Part shown: one piece after another, positions 11,735 through 23,984 of the stretch
How the letters are laid out: each line of letters begins with the position of its first letter
Numbering within the stretch: the stretch's first letter is position 1
NCBI GenBank assembly: GCA_032622095.1
Contig: CP136067.1
Span: 78,330,705 to 78,394,704 of the forward strand
Direction of reading: 5' to 3'
Source of the DNA: Siphonodentalium dalli
Taxonomy: Eukaryota; Mollusca; Scaphopoda; Gadilida; Siphonodentaliidae
DNA length: 64,000 nt
Notes under the pieces: model-generated
Told to the model about the DNA's origin: nothing
Seen by the model: the letters and a program-made list of their open reading frames with translations, nothing else
Databases searched by the model: none
Program-made: the position numbers and the translations under genes

Positions 11735-13070
11735 ATTTTTTTTTAAGGGTACTATTCATCAATGAGTTTTCATTATAGAAAGGGTTAAAATAACAGTTCA
11801 GAATTATGTCTATTTTTTTGGCAAGATTCGTTTCATACATTTTACAGAAAGCATGTTCGATTCTCATTCTCGACCAGTAAGCGATATATTTTACAATATA
11901 CGGAAAATGTTTGCGTATCTATCATATTTTAGTGTTAACAGATGAGTGAATTATGCACGAGGTATAAATAAGCAATGTTCACTATACACTTTTATTATAT
12001 GATCATAAGTTTCTTTCCCCAATTCCTATGTTAAAACGTAACGAAAAAAATCAAGATATTTAACGATGTTCAGCTCATTAATGAAACAACAGGTTAATAA
12101 CAGTTTTGAGTGACGTCAGACAATTCAGGGTTTAACATAACTTATTATCAGACCTGAAAATAGATAAGGTTTTCCCAGCGACGTTCAGCGATATGAAGTC
12201 TTGTCCAAAGCGTGTGTCATATAATAAAACAGTTATCGCGTTGTTTCTTAGTTAACACGAGTAGTTGTCAGCCCTTGGAAGTCAATATTCACCTCGGCCT
12301 AAGGCCTTGTTGAATATTGACTTCCTCGGTTTGACAATTCCAAGTTTCAACCTGGAAACATTGCGATAATTGAATAATGTCAGTTGTTACAATTTAATAA
12401 TAATGTTAATAAGAAATAGGTATGCACGTCGATATTTACCCGAATTTTTTTGGTTTTTTAATGATAATGATTATAATTTCTTCGTCAAAATTATGCAACT
12501 CGATTATTTGCTTTCTAATATGTATAAATCACATTTTGATGCACATTGACATATTCAAACCGAAACTGCCTTTTAATGCCCAAAATATTTTATATGTGTA
12601 TTGTCTGCTCTGCCAAATTTGAAGCTGATATACCCTTTGTTTTATAGTTAATATATAACCTCATATAGTTCCCCCGATTCCATAAGTATTTCTAAACGCG
12701 CCAAAATCCACATGTCGACTACATGTACAAAAAAAGCAAAGATCGTTAAAGTTTATTTGAATCAGAAGAAAAGATTATACGACAGTTCTGACCACTGCTA
12801 TCTGTTGTGTTCATATGTACAATATGTTATTGTTGTTATCCGCATATCATTTCTCGAGCATTGTTCACTCTTTGCCGGGAGTATTCCAAGGAACTATGCA
12901 GCATCATTGTGTATTTGTGTACCAGGCCACTATGGCCTGCTGCCGCAGTATGCAAGTCCAATATATTTATGTTGAATAAAATTATGCAATACCATCGATA
13001 TACGTTATGTATTTATATAACCCATATTTAACCCGAGTAATTTAGTTGGTATGAAACAGAACACAAAGCC
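11735..13070. other. Downstream intergenic DNA with one short hairpin
   Basis: A 15-bp-arm hairpin lies at 12277-12325 (GGAAGTCAATATTCA and its inverse). Otherwise AT-rich sequence with no gene recognised. Confidence 0.5.
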
Positions 13071-13169
13071 CAGTCATGCACGCATATATATATATTGCAT
13101 TTGTTCAGTCATGCACGCATATATATATTGCATTTGTTCAGTCATGCACGCATATATATATTGCATTTG
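13071..13169. repeat. Tandem repeat, three units of about 33 bp
   Basis: CAGTCATGCACGCATATATA followed by TTGCATTTGTT occurs three times in a row with almost no divergence. Confidence 0.92.
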
Positions 13170-13524
13170 CACAAGTCAATTTATCGCATATGCATGGCTA
13201 TACATGGATGCTCGGGTTTGAAATACAAAATTCATATAGACCACCGCATAAGCAGTTAAGATCCTTTTTTTTTTCACAGTAGCATAATTTATCAGATTGT
13301 AAATTTAGCGTTTTATATTTTTGATATCTTCACATACTGAATGTGGTCAATTTGATTCAACATTGTTTCTGACAAATCATTACATAATTATGGAGTTGAG
13401 CTCCGCATTATTGGCTAATACACTTCCACCCCTGGTTGATTGGTTCTGCAATATGATCCGGATGCTGCTGGGTCGTGCTGGTTTATAGATATGGTGTTGG
13501 TAGAATTATATAGACGTGGCGATA
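13170..13524. other. Intergenic DNA, nothing recognised
   Basis: No gene or repeat signature found. Confidence 0.5.
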
Positions 13525-14150
13525 TGGGGAGTTTTGTAGGGTGTCTCACAACACCCATTACTTTGGTCAAAACTTCAACGTTCAGCGACAGTTCATGAAA
13601 TTATGGAACAACAGTCCGATATTTCAGAAAACAAATAGTTTTTATTTGTGGTTTTTAGACCATGATTTTCCTTCTTTCACAGAACATGTTGCGCACAACG
13701 GTACTAACTACAATTTGCTGGACATTTCATATATATTGGGTGTATTCGAATCCGCACTCTCGTAGGACTGTGAATTGCGATAAATGTAACTCTTTCTGGG
13801 CATATGTAATGACTATATATATATTATAGCTCCGAGAATAACACAGTACATTGCAATGGGTTCTTTGGAATTCGAACAAAAATGAAGAAGACGATACTCA
13901 CGGACAGTCACCAAGTATTCCCCTGCATGTGGATTAGCTATATATATATTTATATATATATATATATATATTTAATTAGTACTATCAATGTGAGCGCAGA
14001 CATAGTGGACCCGACGATATGCACGTGCTGGTGTGTGGAGAGGTAGTATACCACCCTCTAATCGGAGGCAAAACGTCAACAGTTGTAAATTCATGCCAGT
14101 TTGAACATTCTATCACGTTGGGGGGGGGGGGGGCAAGTATAATTTCACAG
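13525..14150. repeat. Decayed relatives of the 21.8 kb inverted-repeat element
   Basis: GGTGTCTCACAACACCCATT ACTTTGGTCAAAACTTCAAC near 13540-13580 matches the arm start at 21860-21890 with changes. A later block resembles 21985-22035. A second weak match (CGTCAACAGTTGTAAATTCA) and a 14-G run follow at 14070-14133. Too decayed to delimit well. A (TA) tract lies at about 13940-13970. Confidence 0.45.
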
Positions 14151-14620
14151 AGTTGGATGTTATCACATAGATACGTATCATACAATCTCGTCATTCTTAC
14201 AACTGGAAAACTTCTCGTATGCGTTATTCAGCAACAAGTTTCCCCAACAAATATATCAATTCTTTTTATAATATATTAAATGGGACACCTGGTGTTGCTC
14301 GGGTAATGAATGAGTAAATTATCAGTGCACCTTCATGTCATTTGAATTAATTATTAGTTACCATAGGTAAATATCACTTATTACACGAAACTCTCTCCGG
14401 ATAAAATCACATCTACATTTTAAGTAAATAAACGCTCTTTATTGCTAATTATTGAGCATTTTCAATTCATCTGAGGTCAGCGGCACATATCCCATCACAC
14501 TCCCCGTTGAGCATCTATGTTCATATAATCTATGAGTCCCCCTTTAAGTCATATGGGGTAAAAGGCCCTATCCTATGCTATTCCCCTGTGAATACGACCA
14601 AACAATTCAATTAAAACATT

Positions 14621-14681
14621 GGACAACCCGACCCGGACAATCTGGGCAGCCCGACAAAAAATACGCCCAGTCGGGTTGTCC
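14621..14681. repeat. GC-rich hairpin
   Basis: GGACAACCCGAC (14621-14632) and GTCGGGTTGTCC (14670-14681) are perfect inverse copies. The loop contains further CCCGAC / CTGGG pairs. Confidence 0.75.
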
Positions 14682-15840
14682 CTGGGTCGGAGAGTTCCGT
14701 TTCCCAGCCATGTAGCTTGGCTAATATAGTATAACATAACCACGGCAAGACAAGAGAGTCAGTATGAGCGAACACCATGTATAGAGTAAATCATTGCGGC
14801 ACGCGGTCGGCTGTCATACATCGCCCCGGGCATGCAACTAACCAAATCAGGAATTCATTAAATGCAAATACATTGTCGTCAACATCCATTTATGTAATTG
14901 TGCAATTGAATAATTCCCAGCTATTTGAGGGAGAATGATTGCATTTGTAGACTCGAGCGAATATCAAACGTAACTTATATGTGTGCTCATAAGGAGATAT
15001 GCGTATCCACGAAGTTATAAAGGGACGCGTTTTAGGGACACACGAAAGCAAAACTCTTAGCTGTATATTAGACCAAGTCTTTTCGGTCCAAAACAGCTTG
15101 GGATATCGGTTGGGATTGTGCTGTTTGGACAGAGTCCTATACTGTTATTACTCTATAATGATAACGGACTTTCAATCAAAAGACGTACTACATGTACACG
15201 TCTAGCCCGGGCATTCTCACCAACCCATGAATGTGATAGTCATCTTACATGTCCGCGATTAATCTGTCTTCAAAAGCATATATCATTTACCGTGATAGAA
15301 AAAAAAGTGATGATACGTTAAATGTTTTGTTTACATGCATTTTCTGATAGCGCGACAAATAAAAAATCTCTGAAGGCTTTGTTTACTTATAAATATCGTT
15401 GTCTTGACATTATTCAGCAGACCTCTAATATACGCATGTTTGGTATCAGCATGCTTGGTAAAGGCTGTCATCTATGTTAATATATGCAAAGCTTCCATCA
15501 GACCTAATCCGAAGACGTACAGGCAATATAACCCCCGCCCCGATTATGTGCGTAAAGTCAGAAGAGTAACATATTGCAGGCACACTAGCAATTTTGACTC
15601 AATCTGAATTTATTTTTTTCATATATAACTCTTTGTGCTCAACGATGTGTTATGTGCTGACAGGCTTGTTTAAACTGTTAAACCCCATACTACTATATAT
15701 ATAGTGCGCTATACTTTTAAGGTATTCTTATCGGAAAGAAAATCCAACCTAATCATATATGTTCCATGTGAGAAATCACGATGTTTGAACTAATTATAAT
15801 CAATTTAGGGTTGTGCGGACCAAAGTAATCATATTATATA
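14682..15840. other. Intergenic DNA, no gene seen
   Basis: Several 60-70 codon ORFs but none with family resemblance. No clear repeat family. Confidence 0.5.
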
Positions 15841-16205
15841 CTACTAGCCGATGAGCCCGACGTTGTCCGGGCTATTCAAAAACCAAATTTCAAGTCGATA
15901 GCTCCACCCGTTTCCGAGATCTGGTCTGCGCATGCACGAAGCTTGTGTCGCACGGGCTCGGCGACCCGATAAAAATCGTATCCGGGGCAAGATACATTCA
16001 CATAGCAAATTTCAAGTCGATAGCTCCACCCGTTTCCGAGATCTCGTCTGCGCATGCGCTACACGGGCGTCGCACGGGCTCGCCAATACGACAAGGACGA
16101 CCGCCTGGTCAAACTACACACACGTACCAAGTTTCGTCTCGATCGGTCGAAACGACAGCAAAACACGCATTTTTTGTTTTTCATGAATTAATTCATGGTA
16201 TACCC
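15841..16205 (+). repeat. Retroposon family B, single copy
   Basis: Starts ACTAGCCGATGAGCCCGACG with a short hairpin (CCCGAC..GTCCGGGC). Two modules follow with TTTCAAGTCGATAGCTCCAC and CTGCGCATGC, then CGTACCAAGTTTCGTC and GATCGGTCGAAACGACAG. Matches the cluster at 44.5-45.9 kb. No ORF. The structure resembles non-autonomous non-LTR retroposon tails. Confidence 0.75.
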
Positions 16206-16359
16206 GTCCCTCAAAGACTGACCCGATGAAAAATTCCCCTGTTCCTAGGACATATATGACACAACAACCCATTCTGCCTTTTTAATCGAGATAATTGCAT
16301 TCCGCGTTTCGTTTTGCATCCGTATTTTACGCATGGGTAGCCGTTTAGCAGCTTCGATT

Positions 16360-16622
16360 GTAATAAAGAGCGTTAATCCTTAACACCTCCGAATATGGTC
16401 AATATGAAGATCGTTGATGCCTTAACCCCCGAAGTGGCGTTTGCGGTGATTTTGATGATTGGGAGTGGAGAATCGGTGCTCAGATCTTGTCCAAAATGCG
16501 ACGTCGACGATTCCCGTGGGATTTTACCTTTAGATAGGAAGTATGGTCTCGATCGGTCAACCCGTTTTCGATTCTATAAACGACATACAGACAGACAGAG
16601 GTCTTCAACATATATATGAGAT
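16360..16622 (+). repeat. Retroposon 3' tail, second family
   Basis: Begins near AATAAAGAGCGTTAATCC, contains CGTTTGCGGTGATTTTGATG, and ends CGATTCTATAAACGACATAC plus AGACAGACAGA and TATATATGAGATA. The region at 43640-43890 is a related copy. Confidence 0.65.
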
Positions 16623-16709
16623 ATACGAATGACACTGCATATGAGACTCGTGTCATTGTTTTTGAGAGTATCGATATCCGGTTTCAATTTATCACACATC
16701 AAATTTAAG

Positions 16710-17195
16710 AGTATAACACTACTAGCTGAAACAGGCTCCCTTTGGGTGCCTTTATTCAGCGTCGGAGGGACCTTGTGCATGCGTTAGGGGCCTGTGGCCC
16801 TTGTGTACGCTTCGCGCACATGACAGACAGATCATACTCTTTTATATATATTAATCATATTATTATGGCACTTCAATATATCATCGGGCAAATAGGTTCA
16901 CATTGGACTTAAATATTGACATTGGTCCATATTGGACTTATACCCTTTATTTTGTTGGATGGCGCGGACCACAGTGAAATCACACATATAAAGAGCGTAC
17001 ATCTGGTGCGGAAATAGGCCCACAGTGAGCGTATTTGTATGTTTTTGTTATTTATTTAAAAAAAAATTAATCAACATTTTGAAAAATTAATGTCGTTATA
17101 ACCACACCAAATTTGGTTGAAATCTGACCAGCAGTCTGAGAGAAAAATCCGGACAGACAGACGGACAGACAGATCCTATATTCTTTATAGGTATA
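16710..17195 (+). repeat. Composite: retroposon family C, MITE M1 copy D and a retroposon tail
   Basis: 16718-16815 starts ACTAGCTGAAACAGGCTCCC and includes GCGTTAGGGGCCTGTGGCCC; its inverse is at about 60145-60265. 16885-17045 shows M1 hallmarks (CAAATAGGTTCACATTGG, GCGCGGACCACAGTGAAATC, TATAAAGAGCGTAC). 17095-17190 is a typical tail ending in GACAGACAGACGGACAGACA. The boundaries suggest nested insertions. Confidence 0.6.
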
Positions 17196-17737
17196 TATAT
17201 ATACACGTTCTTAAATGTGATGTGCTGTAGAAGTCAGGGGGACCTGTTGGTAGTTTTCTGTCATTCATGTGTTTCCAGAACATAACATAAAGTGTGTATA
17301 ATTATATATGTATATCACATGAAACCCCTATTATATCATTAAAATAGCCATTACATATATCCTTATATCTCGCTAGTGACGAATAGCCGCGTGCTTACCG
17401 GGATACTTGGCATCGTGCCAACACAATTACCGCGCAGATTAATACTATTTATAAAAGCCGCGCTTGACACCAATACCTGACATTACAAAATGATTGCTTT
17501 GTTCATTAAATTTCAATTATTGTCGAACTTCGTTGCACTAACGAAAATAGGCAAAGATAAAGAGGCAAATTTGGGGACTATATTTTAAGTCGCAAGCCAG
17601 AGCGCGTAATACTGTTGTATACGGCTGTGAAGCGTCTCAACGAACGCCGTGCATGAATTTTGCATACATTTCAGCTTCTTTTAAAGAGTTTGCTTTGTTA
17701 AAAAGCCATAAACCTCTACTTTGTTCATATGCTATAC
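17196..17737. other. Intergenic DNA, nothing recognised
   Basis: No gene or repeat family seen. Confidence 0.45.
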
Positions 17738-17889
17738 AAGATCTCCAACTCGTTATATGTTGGGATATAAGAATTTATGAAACTCGTTTGATAAATTTGA
17801 TTCACAATTCGCCTTCAAATGGTTGTGAATCAAATTTATCAAACTCGTTTCATATTATCTTATATCCCAACATAACTCGTTGGAGATCC
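17738..17889. repeat. Near-palindromic foldback, about 70 bp arms
   Basis: 17738-17807 (ATCTCCAACTCGTTATATGT..) and 17823-17889 (..AACATAACTCGTTGGAGATC) are inverse copies with a few mismatches, around a 15-nt loop. Looks like a small foldback MITE. The flanks are unremarkable. Confidence 0.8.
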
Positions 17890-18984
17890 TCTATATATAG
17901 TATACTACACACAGTGACACTTATCAGTTTATATATTTCTATCCGAGGATCGTAAACCAATCATAAATATATAGGCTAACTAAGTTTTTTTAAACTCCGT
18001 GCACAAGGCGTTCGTAATAAGAATACATGTATAATGTTATTGGAATCATTATCTGTATTTTGAAGTTATCGTACTTCACTGTTACATGTAGCTTTTGTTT
18101 ACAAACAAGGATTTAAACACGCTATATATATATCGTCTCTGTTAGATTGTTGATAATGAAAATAAGAACAAAGTCTTTCTATTTTTTCGCGTTCTTCCTT
18201 ATGATAATGGTGTTACAAGCTTTGTATTATTTTTCAGTTTCACCCGCATGCACCACGAAGACCTTAATTCTGTATATGTCGATGTCATGGGTCAAAATTC
18301 AATGCTAGGCACTTTTGTTATAAAAATGCTTGAAGACTCTGCATGGGATTTATAAAATCACGGACAATCGGAACAACGATCCATCATATATATGAACTAG
18401 GAATCTCTCGATCGAAGGAGCCTTCCCCGTATGTTCAAATATTCGATGGGCCCATTACACTGATTGTTGAACGGAATAATGCATGCTTCGTGTCATATAT
18501 CGTTTTTTTTATTGTTCGCCATTACGGTGTACGTGCGATAATAAATTGCGTCGCAGCATTCTTGCTCACATACATGTTCATCAGTGTTATGCTGTTCTAA
18601 AATTGTGGAAAGGAGCAATCTTGGACATGGTTCCGTCCACAATTGGCAATGAGACACGACGTACTGTCGACTAATGTCACTAAATTTCTTTGTCTCCAGA
18701 TTTCAACATCCGACAAAAAAAATGTGTTTGTTGATAAAATACCAAGCGGAAGAAATAAATGTCCTGAGCAACTACGCTAGACGCATTCCGTGTAAGAAAG
18801 CAACGCCATCTCTCCTGACATGTGAATCGCAATGCAATAAAATTTAATGTGGCGCTAATGAGAAAATAAGCATGTAATGAGACAGTTGGTATGTCACAGC
18901 ATATATATGGTATATAGTGTCCTCAAACCGGATTACGGGTCCGGCCACGAGTTGTGTGCGGAAATGTCCTTCTTTGCGGATCCG
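17890..18984. other. Intergenic DNA, no gene seen
   Basis: Scattered ORFs under 90 codons without family resemblance. Confidence 0.45.
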
Positions 18985-19180
18985 GATCCGATTCACTTTC
19001 AATTCAATTCAATTCTTTAATCTCGATAAACCAATATACATGGCATTTGAGATACATAAATATAAATACAAATAAATGACAAAAGCACATTTAACAGGTA
19101 CATAATTATATTGTAGTATATGTAATATTAATGTATTGATTGAAGGCACATCCACCCAACTTATGTCATGAAACCTTTAA
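18985..19180 (-). mobile_element. LINE 3' end remnant, CR1/L2-like tail
   Basis: Read on the minus strand it ends GAGATTAAAGAATTGAATTG followed by another ATTGAA unit. Short tandem ATTGAA units after GAGATTAAAG are typical of CR1/L2-group LINE 3' ends. No coding part is retained. Confidence 0.6.
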
Positions 19181-19377
19181 GTGCGATTGGGACTCTTCCT
19201 TATTCGGCAGTACTGTGAATATCGCAACGTTGTTGATATGGGATCATTGGACAAAATAGCAGAAATAGAAAAAATTGAATATATAATTGCTTTTAAGATA
19301 TACATTGTATTTGCATTGCAGTTAACCGGCTTATATTTAATTATGTTGCTACAAACGAGCTCTATAATACGTTGGAC

Positions 19378-19735
19378 GATGGCAAAGCAAACTTTTCATC
19401 CACGGCAAAACAAACTTTTCATCCACGGCAAAACAAACTTTTCATCCACGGCAAAAACAAACTTTTCATCCATGGCAAAACAAACTTTTCACTCACGACA
19501 AAACAAACTTTTGATCCACGGCAATACAAACTTTTGATCCATGGCAAAGTAAACCTTTCACTCACTGCAAAACAAACTTTTCATCCAAGGCAAAACAAAC
19601 CTTTTATCCACGGCAAAACAATCTTTTCACTCACGGCTATACAAACTTTTGATTCACGGCAAAACTTTTCACGCACTGCAAAATAAACTTTTAACTCACG
19701 GCAAGACAATCTTTTCATCCACGGCAAACTTGAAA
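19378..19735 (+). repeat. Minisatellite of about 23-bp units
   Basis: About 15 copies of a unit reading GGCAAAACAAACTTTTCATC plus CAC, with single-base variants (CACTCACG, GATCCACG). The repetitive 104-118 residue ORFs here are frame readings of this array; no independent evidence of coding. Confidence 0.93.
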
Positions 19736-19844
19736 CCAACGTTTCACTTGCGGTACAAGTATACATTTGCCCTTGATATTTAAGCTGATAGCCATACCTT
19801 AAAGTAAAATGCTTGTGTTGCAATAGTCGCTTCTGTTGCCCCGT

Positions 19845-19957
19845 TACTTTTCATAGATAAAATGTTTATTCTGCCATGAGTGAATAGTTAATTTTGCCGT
19901 GAGTGAAAAGTTTGTTTTGCCGTGGGTCGATGAAAAGTTTATTTTGTCGTTACTCTT
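19845..19957 (-). repeat. Inverted partner of the 23-bp minisatellite
   Basis: About four units of the same repeat in the opposite orientation (GTGAAAAGTTTGTTTTGCCG and variants), about 110 bp from the main array. The two could fold back on each other. Confidence 0.85.
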
Positions 19958-20767
19958 ACGTGCCACCGTACTATAAACATATATTAAGAACTGTCTAAGG
20001 TATTCAAAGAACATCGGAGATATTAAGTTGGAGACAGTCCTGCGTCGTTTGGGACTGAATAAACCACATTAGAGTTATGCTACATGTATACACACGGGCA
20101 TTCTAAAGAAAGCTACAAAGTAAATATTAGCTGAATTATATTGTCCCACTATCTAAAACTATATAGGATGTTGTTCCACGTCTGCATGTTGTTCGTGTTA
20201 ATCATATTTATTTCGATAGCAATTTCTCGTTCTTACGATCAATTAATCACGTGGACGATTAAATGCAACATGGTTTATTTGTGAATTAGCTGACCAAATG
20301 ATGTTCTGTCATTTTAAACTTCTACCAACATTTTATTTTATGTTGTTGGTCGAAAGTTGGGAAAGAAAACATTCCCAATACCAGTGTACGAAGTGCATTC
20401 TCTGCGCAATCAATCATTCCAGTATGGGGCTTCCGAACGATGGTTGGCGTTGTGAGAGAAAGACGAACGCATATAATATTAATGATAAGGTTATGCAAGT
20501 TTGACAGAGCTATCTCATCGTGCGCATGATATGTAAAGAACGCCAGATATATCTAGTGTTTTCTTTCTCGTCTCAACATGAAAACATTCACGAACGTACG
20601 GGTAACATTGCAGATCTGAGATAGTTGTTGTAACCAACACTGACGGGCGATCGCTGCTCATTTTCAAACTGTGAACACACTCGTCGCATGTCGAGATGGA
20701 ACTGTGTCGGAACAAACCGAAGTAATTGAGTGCATTTTACATCTCCTATAGTCAGGTTTGCAACTTT
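19958..20767. other. Intergenic DNA, nothing recognised
   Basis: No gene. Short ORFs only. Confidence 0.45.
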
Positions 20768-20812
20768 GGACTTATGCCTATGTGGCTCAGTCGGTAAGAT
20801 GCATAACACATT
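20768..20812 (+). repeat. tRNA-like SINE head fragment
   Basis: GCCTATGTGGCTCAGTCGGT AAGATGC has a tRNA-type 5' end and pol III A-box, but no complete tRNA fold follows. It abuts the tail of the SINE at 20813. The inverse head is at 21372-21470. Confidence 0.55.
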
Positions 20813-21125
20813 GCATGGTTTGGTTTAATGTGGTTTATCTCGTTTCAGCCGCTATATAGGCCATATCATACAAAGACGCCGTTAGTTTTACCGGTGTGTC
20901 GAAGAAATGGGGTCGCCGCGAAGTCAGTACACAGCACGAAGTAACTATAACCACCGACTCCGCCAATCAACTAACAAAATTGCCCAGATGCACGAATGAG
21001 GTTATATATACGTACTCCTACTTGGATAGCAACTCTACTCGGATTGGAACCAGCTTCGCCATCACATGACGGCTTATTGACATGCGCCATGCACCTTACC
21101 TACTGAGTAGGATGAGTAATTTGCT
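20813..21125 (-). mobile_element. tRNA-derived SINE (family S), copy 1
   Basis: Minus strand: A-box-like TACTCAGTAGGTAAGGTGC, B-box GGTTCCAATCC (21041-21051), then a body with ATCTGGGCAA.TTTGTTAGTTG, TCGGTGGTTATAG, GGTAAAACTAACGGCGTC and a tail ATAGCGGCTGAAACGAGATA. The same ordered blocks occur at 46740 and 29555. Mobilised by an unknown LINE (inference). Confidence 0.8.
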
Positions 21126-21371
21126 ATCTTGATAATAAAGTATGCATTGTTTGTTGGCGGTTTGATTGATGTTTAGAGCCAATTATGTCATGTCACAACA
21201 GTAATTATGTTTAATTGATAGATGAAGGATCATCGGTTAATTTCAACAAAAAGCCACGCCACTGTATACACAGACAGATCCGGTGCTGTGCGGTATAAGC
21301 CATCGACAATTTCCCCCATGCAGATACAAGAATCATGCATGTTACCCTCCATTTCCATTGAATATAAACTG

Positions 21372-21470
21372 TTCATTGTCGAGACTCGATCCATCTTCGA
21401 CATATCTGGGTTGTTTAATGCGATGTAATGTACTATGCATCTTATCGACTGAGCTACATAGGCATAAATG
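21372..21470 (-). repeat. tRNA-like SINE head, second fragment
   Basis: Minus strand begins GCCTATGTAGCTCAGTCGAT AAGATGC, with a B-box-like GGATCGAGTCTC about 65 nt on. The D- and anticodon-arm region cannot form a normal tRNA cloverleaf, so I do not call it a tRNA gene. Confidence 0.5.
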
Positions 21471-21820
21471 ATAATCGATGGATCGGAACAGAAGTATAAT
21501 GTAAAATAAAAACAGAATTGTGACTCAAAATCGCCAAGGACCATCCAGAAGAACGAATAGAGATCAATAATCTTCGAAAAATAACTATATACACACGTTG
21601 AGTGTCACCCCTCCCCCTTTGGTAGGCGGGACTCATGCTATTTCCATGCGGTACGTGAAATTCATACCCCGCTGTTAACCGATATTCACTGTACTATTCA
21701 GGATTCACATCGTCTTATAAATGGCTTGTACGCGACTTTGATGTCGACAAATTGTTTGATGGCTATTGAATGGGCATTGTCCACCTTGGGGAAATTCCAT
21801 GTGGACCCCACCCCCTTGAA
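21471..21820. other. Intergenic DNA, nothing recognised
   Basis: No gene or repeat signature found. Confidence 0.45.
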
Positions 21821-23772
21821 CAGAGTCGTGGTGACAGGGGGGTTTGGGGGAGGTGTCTCACCCCCCAACTTTGGTCAAAAGTTTCAACAGTTGGAAATTT
21901 CATACCTGACACAACATTATTTGGAATTTCACACCAACAATAGGTTGAAAATGTTCTTGTAGTTTGATTTTCAAACAATTTAATGGGGGGAATATTTTGT
22001 TTTTGGACCAATATTTGCATATTTTCCTTCTTTTGGTAAAAAGTTTGGACTGAACTGGGCATTCGTTAGAAATTTTCCAACCTTAGGGGTGTCAGGTTGG
22101 AAATTTCCAACACTTGGAAACTTGTTTCCTGGTCCCTCCCCCATGGCCAGTCAAAAACTTCTAGTTAATTTAAGAAAACGATATTGTCCTACATTTGGTC
22201 ACAATTGTCACTGGAATTGTCATCAGTTAGCAATTTTCCAACCTAAGTCGGGGTGTCAGGTTTGAAATTTCCAACTCTATGAATGCTTGAGGCTAGTCTA
22301 GATGCTATGATTTTGCGATTTTCTTGTTCAGATTTCAAAATTTTCGCACACCGGGCAGAACCATGGTCGGCCCGGTGTGTCCTGGTCCCTCCCCGTGGAC
22401 AATAAAAAACTGCTAATGAGTTTAAGAAAACAATATTTTACTACATTTGATTAAAATTGTTGACTGAAATGGTCATCAGTTGGAAATTTTCCAAACTAAG
22501 GGAGAGTATGAGGTTTGAAATTTCCAACACTAGGAAAGCTTGAGGTCAGTCTATAGATGCTAGCATTTTGCGATTTTCTTGTTTAGTTTGGAGTTAGACC
22601 ACTAGATGTTAGGATTTGTGCAATTTTCAGGTTCAAAATATATGAATATTATCGGGTAGATAGAACCATGGTTTATAAATAGGCTATTAGGCCTGTGAAT
22701 ACTCAGGTGCAAGGAGGGAATGGAATTATGGAAAACATTTGGGGTCAAGGGGTGTTTTGGTTTGATTAAAGGGGGGGGGGTGCAAATGGAATTACACAAA
22801 ACATTGTGTCTGGTCTGATTCAAGGGGGTGCAGTTGGAATTATCAAGGTGGACACCCCCAACGGAGATCCTCTAGCCACGTCCCTGCCCTTGAATCAGAA
22901 TTAGACCAAACACAAGTTTTGCATAATTCCATTTGCACCCCCTTGCACCTCAGTGCTAGGGCTTAATATCCAGACAACTACACACGGTTACGGTCAAGAG
23001 ACCAGGACACACCGGGCTGACCATAGTTGTGAGAAAAAATTTAAAACTATACAAGAAAATCGCAAATCCTAGCAACTATAGACTGGCCTCAAATGAAGCT
23101 TTCCTATTATAGTCTTGGAAATTTCAAACCTCATACTCCCCTTCAGGTTAGAAAATTATCCAACTGATGACCATTTCAGTCCACAAGTTTGACTAAATGT
23201 ATTAAAATATTGTTTTGTTAAACTAATTAGAAGTTTTGTATTGCACACGGGAAGGACAATGACACACCGGGCTGACCATGGTTGGGCCCGGTGTGCGAAA
23301 ATTTTGAAATCTGAACAAGAAAATCGCAAAATCCTAGCATATAGACTAGCCTCAAGTCTTCCTAGAGTTGGAAATTTCAAACTGAATACAATTCCAATGT
23401 TGACCAAATGTATGACAATATTGTTTTCTTAAATTAACTAGCAGTTTTTGACTGGCCACGGGGGGGGGGGGGGGGGGGGGACCAGGACACACGCTTTCCA
23501 AGTGTTGGAAATTTCCAACATGTCACCATCCCCTAAGGTAGGTAAATTTCCAACTGATGACCATTTCAGTCAAAAATTTGGACAAAAATAGGAAAATATA
23601 CAAATATTGGTCCAAAAGCAATTAATTCCCCCCAATAAATTGTTTGAAAATCAGACTAAAAGAACATTTCCAACTAATGTTTTGGCAGTATAGGTATGAA
23701 ATTTCCAACTGTTGAAAATTTTGACCAAAGTTGGGGGGTGAGACACCCCAACCCCCTTTCGCCACGTCTCTG
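21821..23772. mobile_element. Long inverted-repeat element, possibly hAT-type non-autonomous
   Basis: Arms run from about 21821 to 22600 and 23090 to 23772. Outer ends are CAGAGTCGTGGTGACAGGGG and its inverse ending CGCCACGTCTCTG. Each arm repeats a module of about 240 bp containing TTGGAAATTTTCCAA-type sequence, GATTTTGCGATTTTCTTGTT and ACACCGGGC...GCCCGGTGTG. The centre has G-rich tracts (10 G at 22771) and a 21-G run lies at 23460-23480 in the right arm. The CAG-starting ends recall hAT-superfamily ends (inference). No transposase ORF. I found no clean 8-bp target duplication. Confidence 0.7.
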
Positions 23773-23984
23773 TTTTAGGGTCTCTTTAATTGGGCGTAGT
23801 TTGACCATGGCAAGCATTCGCAGATCAACTGCGTCATATCCGGTCACCACTGTGTCGGAAATAAGTAACATGTAACTATCGGAACTTTTTATCTGAAACC
23901 GACATGGCTCATTCGAGCTTCCAAATGTTGTCTGCGTAATCTGGAAGAAGGTATAAGATATGTTAATACATGCACGAAACATTG
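23773..23984. other. Intergenic spacer
   Basis: Nothing recognised. Confidence 0.4.

Noticed and set aside
19181-19686. Two overlapping ORFs with repeated FIHGKTNF-like units
   Set aside because: They are readings of the 23-bp minisatellite (23 is not a multiple of 3, so both frames stay open); no gene context.
21372-21470. tRNA gene on the minus strand
   Set aside because: A- and B-box-like strings exist, but no cloverleaf with a normal anticodon arm can be drawn; it is a SINE head.
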